NCBI GenBank assembly: GCA_002007465.1 | Contig: LNAC01000137.1 | Coordinates: 1,258,350 to 1,322,349 of the forward strand | Source of the DNA: Ailurus styani | Lineage: Eukaryota > Chordata > Mammalia > Carnivora > Ailuridae | Direction of reading: 5' to 3' | DNA: 64,000 nt | Shown: piece after piece, positions 1 through 13,277 of the stretch | Layout of the letters: each line of letters opens with the position of its first letter | How positions within the stretch are numbered: position 1 is the first letter of the stretch | Notes under the pieces: model-generated | The model's database searches: none | Told to the model about the DNA's origin: nothing | The model's input: the letters and a program-made list of their open reading frames with translations, nothing else | Translations under genes and position numbers: made by a program

Positions 1-2229
1 TATTTGCTTAAACTGATTGTAGAGCAACTGATACCTCTCTAGAACTTAAGACAGAATGAAAGAGAAATTGAAAAATAGCAATACTTGATATATTTTTAAA
101 GGAAAAACTCCAGTTTTTCATCATCATTTGCTAAATTGTGAAACTTGTCATAAAAAAAATGAACTTTAGAGACCATTTGATGCTCGTTTTCATGCCCTCC
201 TATGCTTTTAATGCCTTGAGAAATTTTTGTGTACTTACAATATTAAGAGAATCAAATAGAAATGCACAAATATGTATACTTCATCTACCTTAGATCTTTA
301 AAGCTTAGAGAATTAACCCTACATAACAATTACAAAATCACTTCCCTCCTTTATTTCATTTTGGAGTGTAATTTCGCTAACACCAAAGGAACATTCCCGT
401 AGCATACCTGCAGACCCTGGCTGAAATGACAGCAAACTTCAGAGATTCTACTTGAGCCAGAGTGATTCTTCCTTCTACAACAAAAATCTTAGCCAATTCG
501 GTATATCAGGTTGTTGGTTCTACATTTTGAAGATTTTTCAAACCTCCTCGTAAAAAAGATTTGGCGCAGTGGTAAACTTAAGTGGTAGGGCAAGAATACT
601 CCATACATAAAAGCAAATGAGGTTTTAAAGAATAGAAAATAATCTCTATGCGAAACGACTTCTAAATTATTCACGTGAAAATTAAACTTCGCTCTTTTTA
701 ACATTTCCGTAGGAACATACATTTTAATTAAGCCAAATAAACAAAGAAAAAAAAATCCCTGAAAGTAGGCACAGTCATTTATCTATATACTCACAAATAT
801 ATTGCTCTTTTCTGGTCATCAGTATTTTTTTTTCTTGCTTTATTTGCTTCATTTCCTTTAACTTTATCCCCCTTATTCCCAGAGAGGTTTTCTATCTAAG
901 ACTAAGTTGACTCTCTGCTTACTTATCAGTGAAGTCCCTTCAGCGGGGTTATTATTTGGAGTCATGTCCTCATCCCTAATCTGTCTCCCTCAGTTAGAGC
1001 GCTCAGTCTGGTGCTGCCCCATCACTGCCCTAGGCATGGAGACAGCGGGCTCCTGCTTTGCCCAGTCTGTTCACCGAGCTCCCTTTGAAACTGGTGAGGA
1101 GGGAGGTCTGTGGAGGGTGGGGATAGATGCACTGGGTGACTATTTGAAACCAGTGTAATTTGTAAATCTGCCATAAACTTTTAAGTGAGAGTTGGGCTGG
1201 GTGGTTTCCAGGCTTAGCATGCTTTCAGATATCCAAGGGAAAGTGGAAGGTTTCATTTTATTTTAGAGGGCTCTGATATGAAAGGGTTTTTTTCTGAATT
1301 TTACCAAGATTTCAGTAATTGATCTATAGGCTTCAAAGATATTAAAATACTCATGATAACATTGTCATGTTACATATTTATATGTATGTGTATAAACAGA
1401 CACACACACGTAATCACACTTATCAAGTAATAGCACTTAATACCTCCTGAGCGTTGATTTAAGTTTGAAGCAAATAAAATGTACACCACCTAGAAGAGTG
1501 TACCTTTATCTGAACATGAAGACGGAATCACTGTGCTGTAATTGACACTTTTCACTCACTATGAAAGTTTTTCCACTTTCAAATGTGGCCTAGAGAAAGC
1601 CACATTTCATTTGGTCCAACCCAAAACATACTTTCTAACTGCCTTTGTATAAAAGCTAACACAACACATCAAAAATAAGAGCATAGCCCTCACTATACAT
1701 TGAACTGGTGAAAGTTAGGAACAGTTTAGCAAAGTTAATTTTTGTATAATTTTCCTTTCATTCACATTCATACCAGGTAGACTCTGTCAAATACCTATAG
1801 AAAAGAAGAACTTGTTCATGCATGCAGAACAAAATAAAATAAGATTAAAAGCTCCAGGAAATCAGCCTACTTCAAAAAACCATTAAAGTGTGCCTATCCC
1901 TCAAGCTTTACAAATGTGTTAATTGTCGTGTTTCAGTCATGTAAATATGTTTCAGCATAAAGTAACCAAGATTTCCTGTTATAGAAGCGCTGCGATCAGG
2001 GGGGGTGGGGGGAGGGGCATGAAGGAGGACTAAATAACACACTGTAATGAAGCCTGCCTTTGGGCAGCACATGCTTCAGGTCTGAATGCCCCGAAATACT
2101 TCGCAGACGCTCTAGGCTGCCTAGCAATGGGGATTTCTAATTCTGGCTAGCTTGACAAAGTAAATACAACTATTGAACATAAGGCAGCTCCTAATAAAAA
2201 ACAACAATTCCCCCTTGTAAACACCTACA

Positions 2230-2470
2230 TTTGGCCCCATTAAAAATTCTTTCTTCATCCCCAGGAACTCGCAGACCCCGCAATGTGGGGGTCTCAAAGT
2301 AACTGGAGAGTGGTCGGGAGATTTAATGCTGTCAGGATGGTTTACATTGCCATTTCCACCGGGCACTTTATACCCCCTCTCGGGGCTTGTGGAGCAATGT
2401 TCTGCATACACTGTAGGGCATTATGCAAGCAAACACATTGGCCATTATGCTCTCAGGACTCATTCATGGA
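2230..2470. promoter_or_regulatory. Possible conserved noncoding element in ELP4 intron
   Basis: This short segment has balanced base composition, no repeat character, and several ATTA/TAAT and TGCATA-like words (for example the repeated cattatgc near 2419 and 2444). It stands out from the simple AT-rich DNA around it. The call is inference from texture only, because no alignment was available. It could equally be ordinary intron. Confidence 0.2.
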
Positions 2471-4319
2471 TAGCCAAAAGGAAATCAATATATTTTTTTT
2501 ATATATGCTATACTTACATACAAAAAAAAAAAAAAAAGATGTGATTGCCACATTTCCAAAAGGAGCATTCGTCAAAAGCTGCCAGTTTTGAAAGTTTTTT
2601 AGTGGATTGACGTTAATGTGATAACTTAAGTAATTATCTGATTTCAGAATTCCCTGATTTCTGCTTGTTCACATCTTAGAATTCATCTGTTCCGTAAACT
2701 TTCAGTCAGACCTCCACCAGTCCCTAAATTGAAAAACAAATCTGCTGTAGTTCTAGAAATCTCTGGGATTTAGGGATCCACCTTGAGTTTCCACACACAT
2801 TGATCTGCTCACGGTTTACTGAGTCAGAGGTTTCAGATGGTAGGAAGGAGGAAACATTAGTTTGAATTCCAGTATACAGAAACAAAGGGAATGTTACCTT
2901 TTGCCACCTCCAGAAGAGTTACTGTATGCTTTAAGAGAAAAAAGAGCATAAAAAAAGAAATTCTCATATAAATAGTAGTTTGAATTTATTTCTAAAAGAA
3001 TTGTTGTTGTTGTGGTTTTGTTTTTTTTTTCCAGGCTCAGCATTGAGCTCTAAAACACTGTATGATCTTAAAATATCTCACTCCTATGAAGCCACCTGAG
3101 GGCTAGTACCCAAAATGGTGCTCCAGACATTTCCTCACTTGCAGAGGGTAGACGGGGGGCTTCCTGGACAGAGCAGACTTGAAGAGCCTATCAAAATGAC
3201 AGTCTGTGCACAGGAAGATCCCCGTCTCCTTCCGTTTACTGCCATGGCAGCAGTAGGCCCTAGGGCCCAAGCATCTCTCAGCTTGGCCCTGCTGAAGCTT
3301 AATTCAAATTCTATGCACTCTGGGCCTTATATGCTCCGGCCTGCATTGTGTGCTCCAGAGCCTTGGGGTAAGCAGCAGTTGGAGACCTGTAAAAAGATCG
3401 CCAGAGTGAGAAGCCCTGTACACGATTAAGGAAAGATGAATGGAAGGGAGTCAGCTGGGGAGATGCGGAGAGTCTCACCGAGGCAGTGGGCCACAAGCAG
3501 GAGATCACAGGGATGGCAATGGCCATGTGTGACTTACCCATCCCATTCCTCTACCCCAGAGAAGAAGCTAATGCAAGTGGTTTCAAGCATTTCTACTGTC
3601 CCAGTTTAAGCAACAGTTTAAGCCACCTTATTCCATCTATTACCTGGATGATTTTTTTCAACCCTACTCATGTTAGAACAGTAAGGAGCATGATATGTGC
3701 CAAAGAACAAAGGAGAAACCAAAAGGAGAGAAAAAGATACTGGCTTTCTTTCATTTAGAAGGTAAAACCATTGCAGGCAAAGTTCTTTAGGAGTAATCTA
3801 GTTTGTTTTCCGTCGATATATGAAATAAAAGAGGAAATTAACATGACTTCCCACATCTTAAATGTCTGAAAGTTCAGGGACATTGGGCCTGACACTTGGT
3901 GATATTCTTTTTACTATATTGTCCAAAAGATTCTGGCTCACATTTGAAGGGGGTTAAACTCAGCAAACCAGCCCCACAAATAGTACTGCCCGAGTTTCTC
4001 CACGAACGTTTCACACAGGGCCCGACCATTCCAGCTAGAAGCTTCCTGTTGCTTGGGGGGAGATTAGGAACCACCACTCCCGGCAGGAGGAGGATGGGAG
4101 TAGGCAGATACTGTGGGTCACGTAGGAGATAGACTATTTCTCCTGAGTCAGAAGAAAGCAGGATCTGGAAGAGCATGTGTATACCACCTTTTGGAAAATT
4201 CTATCTTTAACAGGATATTATCTGTTTGCAACTCTTGTTTCATATTATGAAAAATGTCTATACCTTGTTTTATAAGGATATGGGTGAGATAGCCCTTGTA
4301 TTCAGAGAAATAAATCTAC

Positions 4320-4845
4320 AGCACTCCTTTGCTGCCCTTTGCTCTAAGAATTAAGTCCAAGTCACTTACCAACTCTACAAAATCTGATACCTACCTACCT
4401 AAATTTCTCATAGCCACTCCCTTGTTTGTTGACTGCTCTAGAAAGCTGACTCCCCACCCCCACCCCACCATCCTTCAGTCATGCCAAGCTTATTCCTCCC
4501 CTAAGGCTTTGCATTTGATGACCTTTGCCTAGAAAGGTCTTTGTCCAGGTCTTCATAGGTCCCTTCTCAAATTGAAAATCTTACCTCAAATGTACTCTCC
4601 AGAAAGACTTTTACCAAATAAGGTGGTACCACGCCAGACAATATCATATCGCCATGTTTTATTTCCTTAAAAGCACACAATCTGAATTATCTTTGTTTGC
4701 TTTCCTGTATGTTAGCTATCTCTCCTTGAGTCATGTAAATGTCTATGTATTGTCCCTTTCTGAAGTCGTTAAATTCTTTGAAAGCAGGGACCTTGCCTGT
4801 CTTGTTCACTGTTTTATCTCTAGTACTTATCTGGCATGTAGAGTA
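4320..4845 (+). repeat. L2 LINE 3' end remnant
   Basis: The segment follows the 3' end of the ancient L2 LINE in order. It has a gaattaagtccaa-like block near 4348, a run of C-rich and ctttgc words, a block near 4600 (ctctccagaaagacttttacc), and the diagnostic gaaagcagggaccttgcctg box at about 4779 followed by tcttgttcactgttttatc. L2 is a dead pan-mammalian element, so this copy predates carnivores. It has no function here that I can see. Confidence 0.75.
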
Positions 4846-4847
4846 AT

Positions 4848-4915
4848 GAATAAGAATGTGACTTTGAAGCCAGGCTGCCTGAGTTCAGATATCATTCCAG
4901 TATCCTGAAGTTGCA
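4848..4915 (+). repeat. MIR core fragment
   Basis: The words gactttgaagccaggctgcctg and gagttcagat at about 4859-4889 match the tRNA-derived MIR core (gactgcctgggttcaaat type). It abuts the L2 remnant. It is short and diverged. Confidence 0.5.
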
Positions 4916-6183
4916 ACTTCAACTTCAGGACTCTCTTCATATTTGATCATGTGATCCACAACTAGCTGAAAGGAAAGCATGGAAATGAAGTTTTTATTCA
5001 GGACGGCCGCCTGTTCAGGAGTTCTTCTACCAAAGGGAAGAGGGAGAGTAGGTATTGGAGGATAATCATCAGTCTCTGTCATAGCCCACAACCCATGGAA
5101 GCCAAATGTCCATGCACAGTGTTCTTCCCACACACCTGCCTCTCCGTGGGTGAGTAGAGAATCTTCCTGGTAGAAACCAGGAATTCTCTGCCCTCGCAGT
5201 GGAGGACTTCAGCCCAGTTTGTAACCCCCCGTTCCGCTCTCTGGAAGGAACTCCCTTGCCCGTTATCCTCTGTATCCTTTTAGGAAGTTATTCCTTGTCC
5301 AGTATCATTCATGGCTACATGAAGTCACCATCAGAGAGTATGCTTTTGGGGGGCTGCACAGTTTTGATAGATCAGGTTTGGGACCAAGATTATATAGGGG
5401 TTGAATAATCCTAGACTTTTGACCAGGCTTGTGGTTTCTTTGGCAGGATAATCCCATCAAGACTTTAGAAGGTTCCCAGGCTGCTCATTTCCCTTCAGTC
5501 CCACATGCTAGTAACCACAGCCAAAGAGTTGTCTGGATATAGTTCTAGGATTCAGCTGCAGGAAGCCCATCCCATCGAATTATTTTATGGACAGGAGAGA
5601 GAGTTTATCCCAGAAAACTAGGGGGCTAGTGAAATAATCAGAAGGGCTGAAGGACAGTGCCACCAAACTGCCCTTCAGGGATGCTGCTCCTTCCTCACTC
5701 AGGTGAGGAATTGGGAGCCCACCCCTAGGACTGTTAAATGGACGTGCGCACCTCTATGGTGTGATCATGGGGATGGCAGGTTCTCACTACAATCCTTGCA
5801 GTATTCCTTGACCCACACGAAGCAAGTAACTGGGCCCTGAAACACTTCTGCACCTGCCTCTCCACTCCCATGAAGCCGTGGACCAGTCACTGCGATACTG
5901 ATGCAAAGAAAGCAAGGTCCCTGGGGTAGCGCTTGCGGACCTCAGGACTCAGCAGCAGGAAGACAGCTGCTGCTTCTCTCCCACCCCCTGACTCGAGTAC
6001 CAGTGCGTCTAACATGACAAGTATAAGTCACACCTTTCTCTCCTCCGGAGGTTGGAATGGCTACTTGTCCACCACAACTGTTACCTTCGAAGGCTTGAGT
6101 CTTACTTTCTGGCCTCTCTATTCTAGCCACGTCCCTCTCACCTTGTTAGTAGCTAGGTTGACTCTATCTAAAATAATCGACTT

Positions 6184-6399
6184 GAGAGCACCTGGGTGGC
6201 TCAGTCAGTTAAGAATCTGCCTTCAGCTCACATCTCGGTCTTGGGGTCCTGGGTTCAAGCCCAGCATCGGGCTCCCTCCTCAGCAAGGAGTCTGCTTCTC
6301 GCTCTCCCTCCTCCTCTGCCCCCCAACTTGTGCTCACCCACTCTCTCATGCTCTCTCTCTCTCTCAAATAAATAAAACCTTTAAAAATAATAAATAATA
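6184..6399 (+). mobile_element. Carnivore tRNA-derived SINE, first of a tandem pair
   Basis: The head is gagcacctgggtggctcag, with a tRNA B-box-like gggttcaagccc at about 6251, a CT-rich middle and the tail caaataaataaaacctttaa. This is the standard carnivore SINE (SINEC type). A second SINE sits directly in its A-rich tail. The flanks ataatcgacttg before and atagtcaacttg after the pair look like a diverged target-site duplication, which suggests the second copy landed in the tail of the first. Confidence 0.9.
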
Positions 6400-6546
6400 G
6401 GGAGGCCTGGGTGGTTCAGTCATTAAGCTTCTGCCTTCAACTCAGGTCATGATCCCAGGGTTCTGGGATCGATCCCCACATCGGTCTCCCTGCTCAACAG
6501 GAAGCCTGCTTCTCCTCCCACTCCCCCTGCTTGTGTTCCCTCTCTT

Positions 6547-6600
<54 letters not shown>

Positions 6601-6645
6601 AAATAAATAAAATCTTTAAGAATAATAATGATAAATAATATAGTC
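6400..6645 (+). mobile_element. Carnivore SINE, second of a tandem pair, with long CT tract
   Basis: It starts with gggaggcctgggtggttcag and ends with caaataaataaaatctttaag plus an AT-rich tail. Its CT middle is expanded to about 50 nt of pure (TC)n (about 6546-6597), which creates a spurious Glu-Arg repeat ORF on the opposite strand. It is inserted at the 3' tail of the preceding SINE. Confidence 0.9.
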
Positions 6646-7116
6646 AACTTGGGAGGGAAGGCAGTACCCTTCATGGATGTGGCTTTCGTCTCCGAGCTGG
6701 CTCCCATTTTGTAGCACAGCTAACTGCTGTGAAGGCCACTTGCTTCCACGTGCAAGGCTGAAACAGTTGGGGTTCTTCAATCCTCTGAGGCCCCAAATTA
6801 CCAAGCCTTTCATCAGTGTAGACTCTCAGCTGCAGGCAGAGCACCTCCTTTAAGAGGTGTGGTCCCTTCTGCCCCTTCTTCCAAATTCCCTAACTCCAGC
6901 CTAAGTTCCTTTCTCTTTTAAACAAATAACTTTGCTGAAAGTGGCAGGAAGCAACTAACACAACACTATCCTGAATTTCTCCTGAGTTTTGCCTGGAGCC
7001 ACTGATCAGGAGGTATACAGTACGCCTCCCAACTTATCACAGTCTTAACAGGGGTCACCAGCCTTCTGGTCTAGAGTCTGACCTCACCACGCACTTGCCA
7101 GCCACCAAGCCATTTA

Positions 7117-7312
7117 TTTTTTTTTTTTAAAGATTTTATTTATTTCACAGAGGGAGAGAGATCACAAGGAGGCAGAGAGGCAGTCAGAGAGAGAGGGGGA
7201 AGCAGGCTCCCTGCTGAGCAGAGAGCCCGACGCGGGCCTCGATCCCAGGACCCTGAGATCATGAGCTGAGCCGAAAGCAGAGGCTTTAACCCACTGAGCC
7301 ACCCAGGCGCCC
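7117..7312 (-). mobile_element. Carnivore SINE, minus orientation
   Basis: In reverse orientation it begins with the T-rich tail (tttaaagattttatttattt), passes the GA-rich middle and ends with gagccacccaggcgcccc. The 12-nt direct repeat ccaagccattta flanks it at 7105-7116 and 7313-7324. That is a perfect target-site duplication and marks a fairly recent L1-driven insertion. Confidence 0.93.
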
Positions 7313-9110
7313 CCAAGCCATTTAAATCACAGAACTCAGGCACTCCATTTTTCAGGTACCAAATTCCGCATAACCAGGACACAGGTTGGGCTGTTATTTC
7401 AGAACTCCAAAAATACAGTGGCTTCAAGAACAGAGAGGTTCACATATGTCTCACTTTAAAGGCCAAGTTAGTGACCCAGGGTCTTTGGGTGGCCAGATGG
7501 TCTGGGGAAACCCTTGACTAACTTTCTCATTTTGCTGCACACCCTCCTCAGTGCATAGCTTCCAACTGCTGGTCCAGAGTGGCTGCTGCTTCAGCACCCA
7601 CCCTCAAGTCCACATTTCAGCAAGTGGGAAGAAGGGAATGAGGCTTGCCGCTAACATCTGTGGAACCTCGAGCAATAAGGCAAATAAAGGACCACTCAGT
7701 TATTATATGCCTAAACATTCTAAAGTTATCAAGCTAAGAAACCACAAAAAAATGCATTATCTTCCTTCCTTCGCAAATACAAGTTTCTGGAAAGTCAAAT
7801 TTTAAATTTAGGATATGGGTTCCAGAACTTAGAGACGTAGGGAGAATTGGCCTGCAGTCCACCCCCTTTCTGTTCCCACTCCTGTCTCCTTTCCACACAC
7901 AGGCCCAAATAGCTTGGGGACATCCAGTCTCCAATCCAAACTCCATCCACACGCCGCACAAACAGCAGCCCCTTGGCTATTTCCGGGACTCCAGTGTGTG
8001 CATATAGACAACATGATCCTCCCATGGGGCATGAACATGGGGAAGAGACCTGCACAGACTTCGTAGCCATTTGGACAGAGAGTTCTGAACTCTGACTACC
8101 CAGAGCATGTCCTGTAAAGAGGCATGTCCTCTTTGCCCGAGGATTCCTCACCCCATGAAGAAGGGTGGATCAGGGCCCAGGATGGGGGGCCCTCTCACCG
8201 AGGTGAGGGAAAGGGGAAGTGAAAGGTGAGTCCCCTTCTTCACAGATCTGACCCTAAACTTAACGATAGCACTTCTGCCCAAGGTGAAGTGACCAGGACT
8301 GGGTCACTCAGCCTCATCTATCAGCAAAGGAAGTTGGGAAATGTGACCTTTATATTGGGAGGCCGTGTGCCCCACTGATATCCAGAGATTCCTTTACTGA
8401 CTGCAAAAGAAGAGAATAGATACTGAGAGTAAGCTAGCAGTCTCTGCCACAGACACATGCCTTTTCACAAATCACACTTTTGTTTAGACAAGTGAGTTCT
8501 TCACAATCTGCTTTCAGAGAGGTGAGTCTGGAGGCAAGACAATACTGTCAGATATAATTGACGGTCAAAATAATTGCACACCTGAGCATTTTTCAATGGG
8601 CAGCCAGTATGCAATATGCCAGCTCTGAAATTTTGTCTAATTTTCAGATCAATCAGGAAGAACCAAATGAATTGTTTTCAATTCAAAGGATATAGTATAA
8701 TTATGACATTCAATAAAATGATTTTAATCTTAAACCCTGAGAGTGAATGGCATTTTAAACAAAAACTAAAACTTAAAACCTGACCATGTTTGGCAGAATT
8801 TTTTCCAGAATATTCAGCCACTCCCAGATGCACACTTACCAATGCAAAAAGAGCAAAAAAATGGTTCTGGGATTGTTTCTCCTGGCCTACTCATGTAGGA
8901 GAGCAACACAAAACTCACCAAAAATTAGGCAGATGCAGCTTCCACTTTGCAAAATTTTAACCAGGTATAGAATAATCGCCATATAACATTACATCATCAT
9001 GATGTAATAACAATGGAATAAGTGTAACAATGTAAATAGTATCATTAATAAGAGCATATGACACTAATTTATTTTGTAAGTTGAAACAACGCTCTAAAAT
9101 CCTGTGAAGA

Positions 9111-9327
9111 GGGACACCTGGGTGGCTCAGTCGGCTAAGTGTTTGCCCTCAACTCAGGGCATGATCCCGGGGTCCTGGGATCGAACCCCGCATCAGGCTC
9201 CCTGTCATGGGGAACCTGCTTCTCCCTCTCCTCCCCGCTCATTCTGTCTCTCTCTCGCGCGCGCGCTCGCTCGCTCGCTCTCAAATAAATAAAATCTTCA
9301 AACAAATAAGTAAATAAAATAAAAAAT
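9111..9327 (+). mobile_element. Carnivore SINE
   Basis: Head gggacacctgggtggctcag, B-box-like gatcgaaccccgc, a CT-rich middle that includes a (CG)n/(CGCT)n variant near 9258-9280, and tail caaataaataaaatcttc. The 15-nt flanks aaaatcctgtgaaga (9096-9110) and aaaatcttgtgagga (9328-9342) differ at two bases, so the insertion is older than the one at 7117. Confidence 0.92.
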
Positions 9328-10754
9328 AAAATCTTGTGAGGAAATAATAGCAACACCATGGTGATTGAATATACCAAGCCTGCTGCATCTGTCTCCTTTC
9401 CTCTGCCCTCCACCCTGTGCCAATGGAAGGAAGTCAGGCTTTCCACCAAAGAAAGGGAAATACCTCTTTCTATGTACAGGGCAAGAGACTCTGACCGCTG
9501 CCTTGGCCCTCCCGCCCCCTGAGCTCGTGGAAGCATCAGGCGTTCGTTTCCTTGGTCAGAAAGCAAGAATGGAGCCCCAGACAGTCATCAGCAGCTCACA
9601 CACTGAGGGAATGCTTCTGGCTTGTGATCGTATTGGTATGGCCTTTCTGGAAGCTATAGCTGACTGCTGGTTGTCTCCCAATAGCCATTTGCTCCATCTT
9701 CCATAGGAATATATTTTTAAATATTTTTACACATTTCCCGTTTCCCAGCCTCCCTTGTAGCCGACCAGGTGCCGCCATATCTAAATTCTGGACTTGAGTG
9801 GAAGTGATGTGTTCAGCTCCCAGACCTGGCCTTCTTGGTCCCTTCTTCCCACCAGCTGAGAGAAAGCAAAAACAGCACCCTTGGAGCCAGAAAGGGAAGA
9901 AGCCTCTGTTGAAGATGGCACGCCAGTCCCCACAGCCCAGAATTGCCCACTTCGGGACTACAAAGTGGGCGAGAAATAAACCTCTACCTTTTTTAAGGCA
10001 TTTATTGGAGGGGATGGAAGTGGGTCTAGATCCCAGCTACTCAGCCCGTACTCTAGTTTACTTCCTGCCGTCCCCAGCAATGCCTCATAAACAGAATATG
10101 GCTTCAGAAATCAGCAAGTCATCCTCCAGGTGAGGGCATCACATGGCTCTTGAAAGAATCCGGAATGGAACAAGATGGCGTGTCCTTGTCAATTTGTTTT
10201 TTCTCTTCGTCACGTAAAGAGGGAGAAAGGCTTTTAAGACTCGAGTAGAGAAGCTTCATCTTCTGATCTGTCCTTTATTGGTTCTTTTGTCAGCAGCGAA
10301 GACATGTCCAAAAGACAGATTTTTAAAACAAGATGGACCCCAAACTTCCTCGGCGGTTCATCTGTGCAAATTTCCACCAACCCAGAAGCAAGGCATCTGA
10401 CATGCCCCATTTTTGCTACTGCGTTCCCAAGTATGAGGGAAACGGTTTAGGCTTTTTAGGTCTTACCAGAAACCGGGACTCTGATTGCAGTTTCCTTTTT
10501 GGTTTCTTTACCAGGCCACAATAGAGGGCAATGTGTGCTCCGTGCTCAGACCCCAGCAGAGTGGCTGAGACCTGCTAAGTCTGATATTCTGTTGTTGTTG
10601 CTTATAATTATGTGTAGTTCACTACATTTGTACAACTGTTTCCTTGCCTGAACCAGCTCATTTATTTTTATCTTATTGAACCATATGTATTTCTATAAGC
10701 CATCCCAACTGTTTTGGAGCAAGAAAAGATGTAAATAAATTAGTGTACTACTTG

Positions 10755-10870
10755 ATACTTCAGAGAATACTTACGCATCTCATTTGATCCTGACAGCAGT
10801 GTCATGAAGGGAGAATCACCCCCCGTGTGATAGATGAACAAACACCAAGACTCACACAGGAAAACAAACT
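10755..10870 (+). repeat. MIR remnant
   Basis: The order catctcatttgatcctgaca, then a t-g-a-agg region, then gatgaacaaacaccaagactc (a diverged gatgaggaaactgaggctc) follows the MIR 3' half. It is ancient and nonfunctional as far as can be seen. Confidence 0.5.
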
Positions 10871-10953
10871 TTCACTGGCTGCCTCTGTTAAGTGACCAGG
10901 GTAGAGCCTATATGTTCTAAAGTGTTTACAAGTTTTTCCTCTAAATTGGCTAT

Positions 10954-11070
10954 GGGAGCACCTGGCTGGCCCAATCGGTAGAGCATGAGTCTCTCGATCT
11001 CAGGGTTGTAAGTTCAAGCCCCACAGAGATTCCTTAAAAATAGAATCTTTAATAAAAAATAAAATAAAAT
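10954..11070 (+). mobile_element. Older short tRNA-derived carnivore SINE
   Basis: gggagcacctggctggcccaa is followed by a tRNA-like stretch (gtagagcatgagtctctcgatctcagggttg) and the box gttcaagccccac, then an AATAAA-rich tail. It lacks the CT-rich middle of the younger copies. Imperfect flanks (attggctatg and aatggctgtg) suggest an old insertion. Confidence 0.8.
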
Positions 11071-13230
11071 GGCTGTGTTTTCAAGAACAGAAGAAAATTC
11101 TATTAGAAAGTATTTTGAAATATTAACACTGATTTCTGTGAATCAGACTAATGCAAAGTGTGACTGTTCAGGGCACATCAAAATATGAAAAAGATTAAAA
11201 CAACTCTCTCTTCATCTGGGAAGCGTTAAAATGTACTACATCAAACAGAAAACTAACAGTGCCTGGTGGTTTGGTCTTGGCAAAACATGAAAAATGTAAA
11301 TTGATTAAACTTACTTTAATGGGCATTTACCTGCAATTTGTCTCAAATCCAGGTGTAATCTAGATTCATTATCTTGCCCCTTCTGTCTGGGAGCTGTGAG
11401 TGCTGAGCACGGGGCAGGCTGGGAGAAAGGAATTAGGAAGGGAAACTGTGGAGCCAGGAAATCCAATCCCGTGTGTGTATAGGACCCATTTAGTTGCTGA
11501 CTCAAGAAGGAACAACATACAGACAGTGGCTAAGCCCAACAAAGAGACAGGGATGTAGGCAGAGGGGAAAGAATCTCAAAGTCTGGCTTGGCTTGGTGCC
11601 CCCACAGAGCTGCAGAGCGAAGCTCTCCTGCTACTGTCGCTTTATTCTGACCCAGGGCTGCCTAGGGGCCTGAGGGTGCCTTTTGGCAGGAGCTCCCATA
11701 ATCTGCCGGAGTATTTCGGCAGCCCCGCTGCTTCCCACCTTGCAGCTCGAGAGAAGAGGGACCCACTAATCCAGTGGGATTACTGCAAATCACCGAGGCC
11801 TCTGTGCGAAGGTGGGAGCAGTCACATCTTCCTCAAACCCCTTTGGCTACACCGAGAGCATCATTCTGGACAAGGCACGAATGGAAAAAAGAGGCACCCA
11901 GCCAGATGTGCATCTCCTGCAGTAGCAGCACAATCTCTTCCTCCCGGGATCTGGAAAAAGAACATCCGGTGGGAAAAATTTCCACTCAAGATGTAAGATA
12001 TGTTTCGGGCCCTCGCGTCTGAACGCCAGGTGTAAAATGAGAAAGATGAAGACCTCGATTTGGTTTCCAAAGTTGAAAATGGTATTGGATTTTTTTAATA
12101 GTCTGATTTTTATTTAAACCATTACTCAGTGAAACGTCAGGGTCCAAAAGTGTATAGGTCCCCACAGCCTTGCAGCTTTAGTCAAAAGGAGGCCACATGC
12201 CATGCAGTGTATCCCCCAGCCTATTTCTTCCAAAGACAGATCTGGGGTACAGCAGCATCTAAACATTTACATGTCAAGTGTGTAAAATGCTTTGGAAGCC
12301 TCAAAGGAAAAGTCCCTGACACACCTGGCAAGCCTGGAACCGTATCTCTCCTTCTTCCTCACTGCTCACATCGCACTGACATGGTGCACAGGGGGAGGCT
12401 CAGAAAGGAAGAAAACAAAAACCCACTGCTTGAGAATTTAGAGTACAGAGTAAGCCCATTCAAGTAACGATCAACAGAGCCGGCAAAATCACTCACATAG
12501 TTCCCAGGAGCCAACCTGGGGCTTTTTCAAAGGACCTAAGTATACAAACTGGCGTTTACCATGTAGCATTTGGTTAGAAACATTTAACTATATCAACCAA
12601 AACTCAGAAGTAACACATGAATGATATTTGATTTTGCTTCAAACCCATTCAACCTGAAAGATTTCCAAGCATGTCACACGTCACACGTCACATTTAGCTA
12701 CTTTTGCTGGGAAGGGCTTTCAGCCAACTGGCTCATGTTCATTGCCTAGAGAAGCAGAGGAAGAGACATTTTTAGCAAATAGGTAAGCTCCTGAAATAAA
12801 CTGTCTTATGTTGGTTCTGAACAACTACGCTGGTTTCCTCATTTAGATTACCAGAACAGTATGGCCCTTCACCCGAATGCATCTTAAAGATGTATCCGCT
12901 CCCCTGTTAAGCAAATCACCATTTCTACATGTCAGAATCAATTCATTATTTAACACCTAGCCCATCTCCATGAAGCTTTCTCCTCCCCTTCCCCCACCCG
13001 ATCTCGGCTTTGTCTCTCCTTTCTTGCAGACATCACTTGGAGGGCTCACTCTGATGGTTACCACTGTACTTGTCTTACTCATGCTCCTGGAATCAGAAGT
13101 AATGCGGAAGGTGCTCTGTTCACCTTGCACCTTGCTTTGAAGAGATTCTAAATATTTGCTGAGTCAAATTGATTTCCTAAATAGCCTAATCACCATCTGA
13201 CACAATCTTTATGAGGTCCCAACCAAAAGT

Positions 13231-13277
13231 ATACACACACACACACGCACACACACGCACACACACGCACGCACACG
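13231..13277. repeat. (CA)n / (CGCA)n microsatellite
   Basis: A run of ac dinucleotides interrupted by gcac units. It is a simple repeat and likely polymorphic. Confidence 0.9.

Noticed and set aside
6184..6270. Possible tRNA gene
   Set aside because: The tRNA-like boxes belong to the tRNA-derived heads of SINEs. No intact cloverleaf could be drawn.
6447..6707. Glu-Arg repeat protein on the minus strand
   Set aside because: It is the translation of the (TC)n tract within a SINE.
9135..9566. 143-codon minus-strand ORF
   Set aside because: Most of its 3' half is antisense SINE sequence (the LFEDFIYLRASERARARERDR-like part comes from the A-rich tail and CT tract).
9715..9960. Diverged dispersed repeat suggested by words such as gagtggaagtgatgtgttcagc
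   Set aside because: It resembles an old interspersed repeat, but I could not assign a family with confidence, so I did not list it.
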